Source of the DNA: AP-15 sp963799085
GTDB taxonomy: Bacteria; Pseudomonadota; Alphaproteobacteria; ATCC43930; CGMCC-115725
Direction of reading: 5' to 3'
NCBI GenBank assembly: GCA_963799085.1
Contig: CAWCWA010000020.1
Coordinates: forward strand, 124,001-188,000
DNA length: 64,000 bases
Shown here: piece by piece, positions 56,734 to 64,000 of the stretch
Layout of the letters: every line of letters begins with the position of its first letter
How positions within the stretch are numbered: position 1 is the first letter of the stretch
Translations under genes and position numbers: made by a program
Notes under the pieces: model-generated
Told to the model about the DNA's origin: nothing
Databases searched by the model: none
The model's input: the letters and a program-made list of their open reading frames with translations, nothing else

Positions 56734-57832
56734 TTGAGCGAAGAGCGCAAGCCCAATCTCGCCGGCCTCGACCGCCCGGCGCTCTTTGCCGCGATGGCCG
56801 ATCTCGGCGCCGAGCCGTTCCGCGTGCGCCAGCTCTGGCACTGGATCTATCATCGCGGGACCACCGATTTCGCGGCGATGACCTCGCTGTCGAAGCCGTT
56901 CCGCGAACGGCTCGCGGCGGCCTACGAGTTGCGCCGACCCGAGGTCTCGCGCTCGCTCGCCTCGATAGACGGCACGCGGAAGTGGCTATTGCGCTTTGCC
57001 GACGGACAAGAGGTCGAGACGGTCCACATCCCCGAGGAAGACCGCGGCACGCTGTGCGTTTCCTCGCAGGTCGGCTGCACGCTGAACTGCACTTTCTGCC
57101 ATACCGGCACGCAGCGTCTGGTGCGCAATTTGGCGGCCGCCGAGATCGTCGCTGCAGGTCATGGTCGCCCGCGACGCGCTCGGCGAATGGCCGTCGCCGC
57201 AGCAGGACCGGCAGTTGACCAACATCGTGCTGATGGGAATGGGCGAGCCGCTCTACAACTACGACAGCGTCGCCACCGCCTTGAAGACGATCATGGATCC
57301 CGAGGGCCTGTCGATTTCGCGCCGCAAGATCACGCTGTCGACGGCGGGCGTCGTGCCGATGATCCGGCGCTGCGGGGCCGAGATCGGCGTCAATCTCGCG
57401 ATATCGCTGCACGCGGTGCGCGACGAGATCCGCAACCTCCTGGTGCCGCTCAACCGCAAATATCCGATCGCCGAGCTTCTGGATGCCTGCCGGAATTATC
57501 CCGGGTCGAGCAATGCACGGCGCATTACCTTCGAGTACGTCATGCTGAAGGGCGTCAACGACAGCCCGGCCGAGGCACGCGAACTGGTGCGGCTTCTCGC
57601 CGGGATCCCGGCCAAGGTCAATCTGATCCCGTTCAACCCATGGCCGGGTGCGCCTTACGAGTGCTCGACGGACGCGGCGATCGCCGCCTTCTCCGACATC
57701 GTCTTCGCCGCGGGCTATTCGGCGCCGGTCCGCACGCCCCGCGGTCGCGACATTCTGGCCGCCTGCGGTCAGCTCAAATCTGCGAGCGTCAGGCAGCGTC
57801 GCGGCGATGAAGGGCCGCTGAGCGCGGCCTGA
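56734..57832 (+). CDS. rlmN: Dual-specificity 23S rRNA/tRNA adenine-C2 methyltransferase RlmN (one frameshift)
   Basis: A radical-SAM enzyme that methylates A2503 of 23S rRNA and A37 of some tRNAs. The start is a TTG at 56734 (MSEERKPNLAGLDRPALFAA). The cluster-binding motif is CTLNCTFCHTG, after VSSQVG. A frame change near 57155 leads to LTNIVLMGMGEPLYNYDSVA, LSTAGVVPMIRRCG, NLAISLHAVRDEIRNLLVPL and ITFEYVMLKGVNDS. The second catalytic Cys is in DILAACGQL. The length of about 366 residues is normal. Confidence 0.95.
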
Positions 57833-57852
57833 AAGCGCCGAGCCCCTTCCCC

Positions 57853-58686
57853 ATGCTGCTTCAGTTGGTTGGCGTCGCGTCCTTCGCCTATTGCGCGCTC
57901 GTGTGCGGGCTTTATCTCGTTCAGCGTCAGCTCCTCTATCATCCCGACCAAACCCGACCGACCCTCGGCGAGTTGGCGGGACTGGGCGTGCGCGAAGCGT
58001 CGGTGAACACGGCGGACGGCCTGGCGCTCCTGGCCTGGTATTTGCCGCCGGCGCGCGACCGACCGATCATCGCCTATTTTCACGGCAATGGCGGCCACAT
58101 CGGATATCGGGCGGAGCGATTGAAGCGCTTCGCCAGCGAGGGTTTCGGGGTGCTGATGGCGGAATATCGCGGCTATGGCGGCAACCCCGGCGGACCCGGC
58201 GAGGCGGGACTTGTCGCCGACGGGTTGGCGGCACTCGATTTTCTGCGGCGCGAGCGGGTACCGGGCGAGCGGATCGTCCTCTGGGGGGAGAGCCTTGGTT
58301 CGGGCGTCGTGGTGCAGCTGGCGGCCCAGCGGCAGGCGGCCGCCTTGGTTCTCGAAGCGCCGTTCACCAGCGTCGCCGAAGTCGCGCAATCGCATTACCC
58401 GTTTTTGCCGGCGGCGCGCCTGGTCCGCGATCGCTTCGATTCGATGGCCTTCATCGGCCGGGTCTCAGCGCCGGTGCTAGTCCTGCACGGTGGTCGCGAC
58501 AGCGTCGTGCCGGTCCGTTACGGCCGCGCTCTCTTCGAAGCCGCACGGCAGCCGAAGGAGTTCTGGTTCGCTGCGGAGGCCCGCCACGAGAATCTCGTCC
58601 ATTTCGGCGCGCTCGATGCGGCAGTCGGGTTCATCGAGCGGCGGTTCCACCGCGAAGGCGTTGCCGTGAGCGGCAGATTCGACTAG
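57853..58686 (+). CDS. Alpha/beta hydrolase (BEM46-like), membrane-anchored
   Basis: A 277-residue protein with an N-terminal hydrophobic helix (LVGVASFAYCALVCGLYLVQ). The hydrolase fold has IIAYFHGNGGHIGYRAERLK (oxyanion region) and VLMAEYRGYGGNPGGPGEAG. The nucleophile elbow is LWGESLGSGVVVQLA (G-x-S-x-G). The acid is in VLHGGRDSVVPV and the His in AEARHENLV. It matches the BEM46/ABHD13-like group of unknown substrate. argG follows after 23 bases. Confidence 0.88.
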   Translation: MLLQLVGVASFAYCALVCGLYLVQRQLLYHPDQTRPTLGELAGLGVREASVNTADGLALLAWYLPPARDRPIIAYFHGNGGHIGYRAERLKRFASEGFGVLMAEYRGYGGNPGGPGEAGLVADGLAALDFLRRERVPGERIVLWGESLGSGVVVQLAAQRQAAALVLEAPFTSVAEVAQSHYPFLPAARLVRDRFDSMAFIGRVSAPVLVLHGGRDSVVPVRYGRALFEAARQPKEFWFAAEARHENLVHFGALDAAVGFIERRFHREGVAVSGRFD

Positions 58687-58709
58687 GGCGGACGGGTTCG
58701 ACGCGGGAG

Positions 58710-59925
58710 ATGGCGATGGCGGAGACGGTCAAGAAGGTGGTGCTTGCCTATTCGGGCGGGCTCGACACGTCGGTGATCCTGCGTTGGCTGCAGGAGACCT
58801 ACCGCTGTCCTGTGGTCACCTTCACCGCCGATCTGGGCCAGGGCGAGGAGTTGGAGCCGGCGCGCAAGAAGGCGGAACTGCTGGGGGCGGCGGAGATCTT
58901 CGTCGATGATCTGCGCGAGGAATTCGTCCGCGATTTCGTCTTTCCGATGTTCCGCGCCAACGCGCTCTACGAGGGCGCTTATCTGCTCGGCACCTCGATC
59001 GCCCGGCCGTTGATCGCCAAGCGGCAGATCGAGATCGCGCGGCAGGTCGGGGCCGACGCTGTCGCCCATGGCGCTACCGGCAAGGGCAACGATCAGGTGC
59101 GCTTCGAACTGGGCTATTACGCGCTCGCCCCCGACATCAAGATCATCGCCCCCTGGCGCGAATGGGACCTCACTTCGCGCACGCGCCTGCTCGACTACGC
59201 CGACCAGCACCAGATCCCGATCGCCCGCGACAAGCGCGGCGAGGCGCCGTTTTCGGTCGACGCCAATCTGCTGCACATCTCGGCCGAGGGGAAGGTGTTG
59301 GAGGACCCCTCGGTCGAGCCGGAGGAATTCGTCTTCAGCCGCACCGTGGCGCCCGAGAAGGCGCCTGATACGCCCGAATATGTCGAGATCGGCTTTGCCC
59401 GCGGCGACCCGATCGCGGTCGACGGCGAGCTTCTGTCACCGGCCGCACTCTTGACCCGGCTCAACGAATTGGGCGGGCGGCATGGGATCGGCCGGGTCGA
59501 TCTGGTCGAGAACCGGTTCGTCGGCATGAAGTCGCGCGGCGTCTACGAGACCCCAGGCGGGACGATCCTGCAGGCGGCCCATCGCGGCATCGAAAGCCTG
59601 ACCCTCGACCGGGGCGCCGCGCATCTGAAGGACGAGCTGATGCCGCGCTACGCCGAGCTGATCTACAACGGCTTCTGGTTCTCGCCCGAGCGCGAAATGC
59701 TGCAGGCGCTGATCGACAAGAGCCAGGAACATGTCGAGGGGCTGGTGCGGCTCAAGCTCTACAAGGGCTCGGCGCAGGTGGTCGGCCGGCAGTCGCCGAA
59801 GAGCCTCTACAGCCGGGCGCATGTGACATTCGAGGAGGACGCCGTCTACGACCAGCGCGACGCCGCAAGGCTTCATCAAGCTAAACGCGCTGCGCCTCAG
59901 ACTCGCCGCCCGCCGAGACCGTTAG
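58710..59925 (+). CDS. argG: Argininosuccinate synthase (frameshift near the 3' end)
   Basis: ArgG joins citrulline and aspartate, using ATP, in arginine synthesis. The start is ATG at 58710 (a second ATG at 58716). The PP-loop is VVLAYSGGLDTSVILRWLQE, followed by YLLGTSIARPLIAKRQIEIA, HGATGKGNDQVRFELGYYAL, PWREWDLTSRTRLLDYA and GMKSRGVYETPGGTILQAAH. Near 59868 one base must be corrected to restore GFIKLNALRLRLAARRDR and the stop at 59923. A longer open frame reaching back to 57891 is out of frame with the hydrolase and not real. Confidence 0.96.
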
Positions 59926-59944
59926 AGTCGGTTCAGGTCGGCTC

Positions 59945-60751
59945 TCAGCGCAGCGCGCGTTGCGCGTCGAGCCAGCCGAGCATCAGGCGGTTGAAGGTGT
60001 TGGGGTGCTCGACATTGGGGAAATGGCGCGCGTTGGGGATTTCCTCGTAGCGCGCGCCGGGGACGAGCCCGGCGAGGCGGCGATTTTCGGCCGGCGGGGT
60101 GCCCGGATCCTGGTCGCCGCAGACCACCAGGACGGGCAGGCGCAAAGCCGGCAGCTGTCCGGTAAAATCGTAGTTCATGATCGCCGCCGAGCAGCCGAGA
60201 TAGCCGGCGGGTGTGGTCGCCGCGACGGTGTCGCGGATCTGCTTCCACCGGGCGGGCTTTCTCGGTTTGAAGGCATCGGTGAACCAGCGCTCCACCGTGC
60301 CGTCGGCGAGCGGTTCGAGGGAACTCGCGCGGCGCACCGTATCCATACGCTCGGCCCAGAGAGAGGCCGCACCCGCCGGGCTCGCGGGCAGCGTGTCGCA
60401 CCACAGGGCCGAGATCAGCTTGCCGCCGTGCTCGATCGCAAAGGCTTGCCCGATCATGCCGCCGATCGAGAGCCCCATGTAGTGGACCCGGGATAGGCCG
60501 AGCATGTCGAGCGCGGTCGCGACGTCGCCGGCGAGCGCCGACATCGTGTAATCGCCGGCGACGGGGTCGCTGCCGCCGTGCCCGCGCATGTCGAGCCGCA
60601 GGACCCGGAACCCGGCCTGGATCAGAGGCGGCATCTGCTCGGCCCACATGCCGCTGTCCGAGGCGAGCGAATGGGTGATGCAGACGGTGGGCCCGTCCTC
60701 GGGTCCGGTCAGGTCGTAATAGAGGCGGCGTCCGGCAAGCGGCAACAACAT
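59945..60751 (-). CDS. Alpha/beta hydrolase (3-oxoadipate enol-lactonase-like)
   Basis: A 268-residue hydrolase starting at ATG 60751 (MLLPLAGRRLYYDLTGPEDG) with GGAGG nearby. It has VCITHSLASDSGMWAEQMPP and FRVLRLDMRGHGGSDPVAGD. The nucleophile is in VHYMGLSIGGMIGQAFAI (G-x-S-x-G), the acid in LVVCGDQDPGTPPAEN and the His in NARHFPNVEHPNTFNRLM. This pattern is closest to PcaD-type enol-lactonases, though no pca genes lie nearby, so the assignment is tentative. It is convergent with argG. Confidence 0.82.
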   Translation of the reverse strand: MLLPLAGRRLYYDLTGPEDGPTVCITHSLASDSGMWAEQMPPLIQAGFRVLRLDMRGHGGSDPVAGDYTMSALAGDVATALDMLGLSRVHYMGLSIGGMIGQAFAIEHGGKLISALWCDTLPASPAGAASLWAERMDTVRRASSLEPLADGTVERWFTDAFKPRKPARWKQIRDTVAATTPAGYLGCSAAIMNYDFTGQLPALRLPVLVVCGDQDPGTPPAENRRLAGLVPGARYEEIPNARHFPNVEHPNTFNRLMLGWLDAQRALR

Positions 60752-60803
60752 CGATCGATCCTCCGAGGCAAAGGCTTCGTTGGGCGATCTTAACCCAATC
60801 CGC

Positions 60804-61499
60804 TCAGGGCACCACCACCGGCACGCCGGTAAAGATCGCGTGCGCACGGAACAGCACGACGTAAAGCAGAATACCGGCAGCGAGGCGCAACACCCCGATC
60901 TCGCGCCAACGCAACCGCGTGCGGCCGGCGACAAGAGCGGCGAACGGAAGGTTCGACGTGACTTCGGCAAGTCGGGTCCAGTTGCTGCCGAGCGCCAAAC
61001 GCTTCTTGCGGTCGATCAACTCGGTGCCGCCGAGCGCCAAGGACGCGAGCGCGCCAAAGAACATTACCGAGGCGAGATCGCCGTTGGCGACGGTGTGGCT
61101 CAGCCCCCACAGCCCGATCGCCCACAGGACCGGATGTCTTGTCACCCGCAGGATGCCGGGTGCCGGATCATCGGCCGCCGCCGCCCGCTCCATGCCGACG
61201 GCTGTCGGGTTGCGGGTCGAGTAGCCGGCGACGAGCAAGACCGAGGCAAACGGCATCACAAGGATCGGGACGAGTGCGCTCCATCGCCGCGGCATCCACA
61301 ATACGATGGTCGGCGCCTCGGCGTAGGCGTCGATGAACCAAGCCAGCGTCGCGGCTGCGACGACCGAATAGATCGCCAGAAAACCGCGCTCGCCAAGCTG
61401 GTCGCGCAACGCGCCGCGCCACGCCGTGCTCGACAGGGCGACATGGCTGCCGCAAAAGGCGGCGCCGGCGGCGAGGAGCGACAGGATTTCGCTCGGCAT
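60804..61499 (-). CDS. NnrU-family membrane protein
   Basis: A 231-residue integral membrane protein with about six helices (FLAIYSVVAAATLAWFIDAY, WSALVPILVMPFASVLLVAG). GILRVTRHPVLWAIGLWGLS and HTVANGDLASVMFFGALASL form the conserved R-H-P/N-G-D core of NnrU and the isoprenylcysteine methyltransferase-like superfamily. NnrU is linked to nitrite/nitric oxide metabolism in some bacteria, but no denitrification genes are present here. The ATG touches the DUF167 stop. Confidence 0.88.
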   Translation of the reverse strand: MPSEILSLLAAGAAFCGSHVALSSTAWRGALRDQLGERGFLAIYSVVAAATLAWFIDAYAEAPTIVLWMPRRWSALVPILVMPFASVLLVAGYSTRNPTAVGMERAAAADDPAPGILRVTRHPVLWAIGLWGLSHTVANGDLASVMFFGALASLALGGTELIDRKKRLALGSNWTRLAEVTSNLPFAALVAGRTRLRWREIGVLRLAAGILLYVVLFRAHAIFTGVPVVVP

Positions 61500-61825
61500 C
61501 AGGTGAGAGGCAAACCGGCGATCACGGCGGCAAGCTTTTCGGCGAGACGCCTCGGCGGCCCGGCGATCCGGACCAGCTTGTTTCGCCCCGTCGCGCCAGC
61601 GCGGATCGCCAGATCGCGGCGCGGCATGTCAAGCTCGCGCGCCAGCAGCCGCAGCAAGGCTTCGTTGGCGCGGCCGTCTTCGGGAGGGGCGGTGACCGCT
61701 GCCCTGACGATGCGCCGGCCTTCCCCATCTACGACGGCCAGCAGCCGGTCGGACTTGGCGCGCGGCGTCAGCCGAACCGTTATCGTGGCGCCGTCTGGTC
61801 CCAGCGTGAATGGGGCGTCAGACAA
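61499..61825 (-). CDS. DUF167 (YggU) family protein
   Basis: A 108-residue protein with the family pattern ITVRLTPRAKSDRLLAVVDG, AAVTAPPEDGRANEALLRLL and RRDLAIRAGATGRNKLVRIA. It is a small alpha/beta protein of unknown function that very often sits next to yggT, as here. It overlaps the yggT-like gene by eight bases and NnrU by one. Confidence 0.92.
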   Translation of the reverse strand: MSDAPFTLGPDGATITVRLTPRAKSDRLLAVVDGEGRRIVRAAVTAPPEDGRANEALLRLLARELDMPRRDLAIRAGATGRNKLVRIAGPPRRLAEKLAAVIAGLPLT

Positions 61826-62096
61826 AATATTCGAACAGCAGATTACGAAGGAAATAGAGCAGCAGGATCAGGATCACCGGTGAGATGTCGATGCCGCCGA
61901 GATCCGGCAGCACGCGGCGGATCGGCCGCAGCAGCGGTTCGGTGATCCGCCACAAGAAATCGCCGGCGACGGCGACGAAGCGATTGTGCCGGTTGACCAC
62001 ACCGAAGGCGACGAGCCAGCTCAGCAAGGCCTGAGCGATCAACAGCCAAATGTAGATTTGGATGACCGTATCGACGAGGCGGAGAAACGCATACAT
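61818..62096 (-). CDS. YggT-family membrane protein
   Basis: A 92-residue protein starting at ATG 62096 (MYAFLRLVDTVIQIYIWLLI). It has two hydrophobic segments (QIYIWLLIAQALLSWLVAFG and ISPVILILLLYFLRNLLFEY) joined by FLWRITEPLLRPIRRVLPDL, which is the YggT signature. YggT proteins are linked to osmotic stress and cell division in other bacteria. It is the first gene of a three-gene unit with DUF167 and NnrU. Divergent from tRNA-Ala. Confidence 0.9.
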   Translation of the reverse strand: MYAFLRLVDTVIQIYIWLLIAQALLSWLVAFGVVNRHNRFVAVAGDFLWRITEPLLRPIRRVLPDLGGIDISPVILILLLYFLRNLLFEYFV

Positions 62097-62236
62097 CTGA
62101 ACCGGGAAGCTCGGCGGCGGGAGGCCACGACCGTAGCTTCGGTAGCACTCATCCGCAAGCAAGGCGAGGCGGCGCGACGTCTCGGGAGCTGGGCTTGACA
62201 GCCGCCGCGGCGGTCACCATAGTCCGCGGCCGCGAC

Positions 62237-62312
<76 letters not shown>

Positions 62313-62397
62313 ACCCCACCCCCGACGGTTTCGGCCTAAGCTTGGCATGGCCCTTGCTCGCCGATGAGGCTGCGAGCCTGGGTGGTGCGGGGGAACG

Positions 62398-63813
62398 ATG
62401 ACAATCGAACGCGACGAGCCGATCGGCGGGGATCGGCGCAGTTTCTTGAAAGGTGCGCTGTTGGCGAGCGGCGGTGCGATGGCGGGCGCCGGCCCGGGGC
62501 TGATCGGCGCCGCACAAGCGCAAACGTCGGCTGGCGGCGACGCCGGCCAAGGGAAGAAAAACCATTATTTCGTGCCGGCGACCGACAAGACCGTGCATTG
62601 GGGCTATTTCAGCAAGTCCCTGACCCCGGTCGTCGAGATCGATTCCGGCGACTTTGTCACGATCGAAGCGCTGACCCACCACGCTTATGACGATTATGAG
62701 CGCATGATCAAGGGCGATCCTGGCGCCGAGAGCGTGTATCTGTGGACCAAGGACAAAAAGAACGTCAATCGGCGCGGCGCCGGCCCGATGGACGCGTCGA
62801 TTCACGGCCGGGGGGCCGGCGAAGGGTTCGGCGTCCATATCTGTACCGGGCCCGTGGCGGTGCGCGGCGCCGCGCCGGGCGACATTCTCGAAGTGCGCAT
62901 CATCGACGTAAGGCCGCGCGGCTGCTTCAACCCCGATTTCAAGGGCAAGGCCTTCGGCAGTAACGCAGCGGCCTGGTGGGGTTTCCAGTACAATGACCTG
63001 TTGACCGAGCCCAAGCCGCGCGAGGTCATCACGATTTACGAACTCGACGCCAGCGGGGAGAAGAATTGGGCGAAGGCAGTCTACAATTTTCGCTGGATGC
63101 CGCAGACCGACCCGTTCGGCGTCGTTCACAAGATCATCGATTATCCGGGCGTTCCGGTCGACCACAGCTTGGTCAAGGAGAACCACGGCGTCCTGAAAAA
63201 TATCCGCATCCCGATCCGGCCACATTTCGGCGTCATAGCGCTGGCGCCCAAGGAGGCGGACATCGTCGATTCGATCCCGCCCGGCTATTTCGGCGGCAAC
63301 ATGGACAATTGGCGGATCGGCAAGGGAGCGACAATGTACTACCCGGTCGCGGTGCCGGGCGGACTATTCTCGGTCGGCGATTCGCATGCCTCGCAGGGTG
63401 ATTCGGAACTCTGCGGCACGGCGATCGAATGCTCGCTGACCGGCACATTCCAGCTGATTGTGCACAAAAAAGAGGCGCTTTCGGGCACCGCGCTCGCCGA
63501 TCTGCAATATCCGCTGCTCGAAACCCGCGACGAATTCGTCGTGCATGGCTTTAGCTATCCCAATTACCTGGCGCAGCTCGGCGACAAGGCGCAGAGCGAG
63601 ATCTATGGGAAATCCTCGATCGACCTTGCGATGCGCGACGCGTTCCGCAAGATGCGCCACTTTCTGATGACGACGCAGGGGTTGACCGAGGACGAGGCGA
63701 TCTCGCTGATGTCGGTCGGAGTCGATTTCGGCGTGACGCAGGTTGTCGACGGAAACTGGGGCATTCACGCGGTTCTGAGAAAGGAGCTATTCGCCGGCAA
63801 CGAGACGGTGTAA
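62398..63813 (+). CDS. Acetamidase/formamidase-family protein with Tat signal
   Basis: A 471-residue protein starting at ATG 62398. The N-terminus has a twin-arginine signal (RRSFLKGALLASGGAMAG, residues 13-30), so it is exported folded. The mature part is FmdA/AmdA-like: NHYFVPATDKTVHWGYFSKS, VEIDSGDFVTIEALTHHAYD, GVHICTGPVAVRGAAPGDIL, HFGVIALAPKEAD, PPGYFGGNMDNWRIGKGATM and LFSVGDSHASQGDSELCGTA. The family hydrolyses formamide and short amides with a metal. The periplasmic location is unusual for the classical cytoplasmic enzyme, and its substrate is unknown. Confidence 0.88.
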   Translation: MTIERDEPIGGDRRSFLKGALLASGGAMAGAGPGLIGAAQAQTSAGGDAGQGKKNHYFVPATDKTVHWGYFSKSLTPVVEIDSGDFVTIEALTHHAYDDYERMIKGDPGAESVYLWTKDKKNVNRRGAGPMDASIHGRGAGEGFGVHICTGPVAVRGAAPGDILEVRIIDVRPRGCFNPDFKGKAFGSNAAAWWGFQYNDLLTEPKPREVITIYELDASGEKNWAKAVYNFRWMPQTDPFGVVHKIIDYPGVPVDHSLVKENHGVLKNIRIPIRPHFGVIALAPKEADIVDSIPPGYFGGNMDNWRIGKGATMYYPVAVPGGLFSVGDSHASQGDSELCGTAIECSLTGTFQLIVHKKEALSGTALADLQYPLLETRDEFVVHGFSYPNYLAQLGDKAQSEIYGKSSIDLAMRDAFRKMRHFLMTTQGLTEDEAISLMSVGVDFGVTQVVDGNWGIHAVLRKELFAGNETV

Positions 63814-63819
63814 CGCCGC

Positions 63820-64000
63820 TCAGCCGGGCGCCACCCCTCGGCCGCGGTCGAGCCCGGTTCGGATCGCCGCCGCCAGGGCTTCGCGGCGGTAGGGCTTGGC
63901 GACGACGGTTATGCCCTCGGCCGACGTCGCGGCATATTGGCCGTAGCCGGTGGCGAGCAGGACCGGTAGTTCCGGATGGCGCCTGCGCAATTCGCGCGCA
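63820..64000 (-). CDS. Response-regulator receiver domain (partial C-terminus)
   Basis: The gene enters from the right edge; 59 codons plus the stop at 63820 are visible. The reading ARELRRRHPELPVLLATGYG then VVAKPYRREALAAAI matches the second half of a receiver domain, with the conserved T/S-G and K-P of the switch region. Such an ending is typical of hybrid sensor kinases (RHPELPVLLATGY style). The N-terminal part lies outside the window. It is convergent with the acetamidase gene. Confidence 0.75.
   Translation of the reverse strand, partial: ARELRRRHPELPVLLATGYGQYAATSAEGITVVAKPYRREALAAAIRTGLDRGRGVAPG

Noticed and set aside
57891..60050. 719-codon plus frame that seems to fuse a large N-terminal region to ArgG
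   Set aside because: The part before 58710 is an out-of-frame reading of the intact hydrolase gene; ArgG begins at 58710.

Overview
This 64 kb window is GC-rich chromosomal DNA of an alphaproteobacterium, probably near Rhodospirillales or Reyranellales (inference from gene content and codon use; no search was run). The strongest evidence is gene order. Reading from left to right it carries parB-parA-rsmG-mnmG, mnmE, rho-hemJ-hemH-hemE on the minus strand, then ppsR-maf-aroE-coaE-dnaQ on the plus strand. This is the arrangement known around the Caulobacter and Rickettsia replication origins, so the hemE/ppsR gap at 19156-19461 is the likely oriC. Three parS palindromes lie at 6065, 8036 and 9549. 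Major genes left of the candidate origin mostly read left and those right of it mostly read right, as expected for co-orientation with replication.

Layout. 1-3.5 kb: a partial FkbM methyltransferase, a periplasmic binding protein, a small secreted Cys protein and a short-chain dehydrogenase. 3.8-11 kb: parABS, rsmG, mnmG, two small conserved unknowns, rpsU, a cold-shock protein and mnmE. 11-15 kb: a 2Fe-2S protein, a DUF255 thioredoxin-fold protein, ogt and a quinone oxidoreductase. 15-19 kb: rho and heme synthesis. 19-25 kb: the origin and ppsR-maf-aroE-coaE-dnaQ, secB, a histidine phosphatase and a Tim44-like protein. 25-30 kb: mltA and smr with a lutABC operon between them. 30-40 kb: hldE, mmcB, a BacA-type ABC exporter, lysS, lipoproteins, and an ABC importer with a duplicated permease. 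40-51 kb, an envelope and accessory block: a porin, a LysR pair, a FecR/poly-proline/beta-barrel protein beside a TPR/beta-barrel outer membrane protein, a PaaK-like ligase and a DUF6065-2OG oxygenase fusion. 51-55 kb: ccmABCDE and ccmG. 55-64 kb: housekeeping and small genes, argG, tRNA-Ala and an acetamidase-family protein.

Many genes, including essential ones (parA, parB, mnmG, rho, lysS, argG), are split by single-base frame changes, often in G/C runs. Because a cell without rho or lysS would not live, these are most simply assembly or sequencing indels; I annotate such genes as single CDS spans and give the approximate break points.

The most interesting signals are: (1) the pair at 43840-48261, a signal-peptide FecR protein with 45 consecutive prolines and a TbpB-like C-terminal barrel, next to a Slam-like TPR/beta-barrel protein; (2) a palindromic element inserted inside the mnmE G domain; (3) a repeat that supplies the C-terminus of Rho; and (4) the parS/oriC layout.
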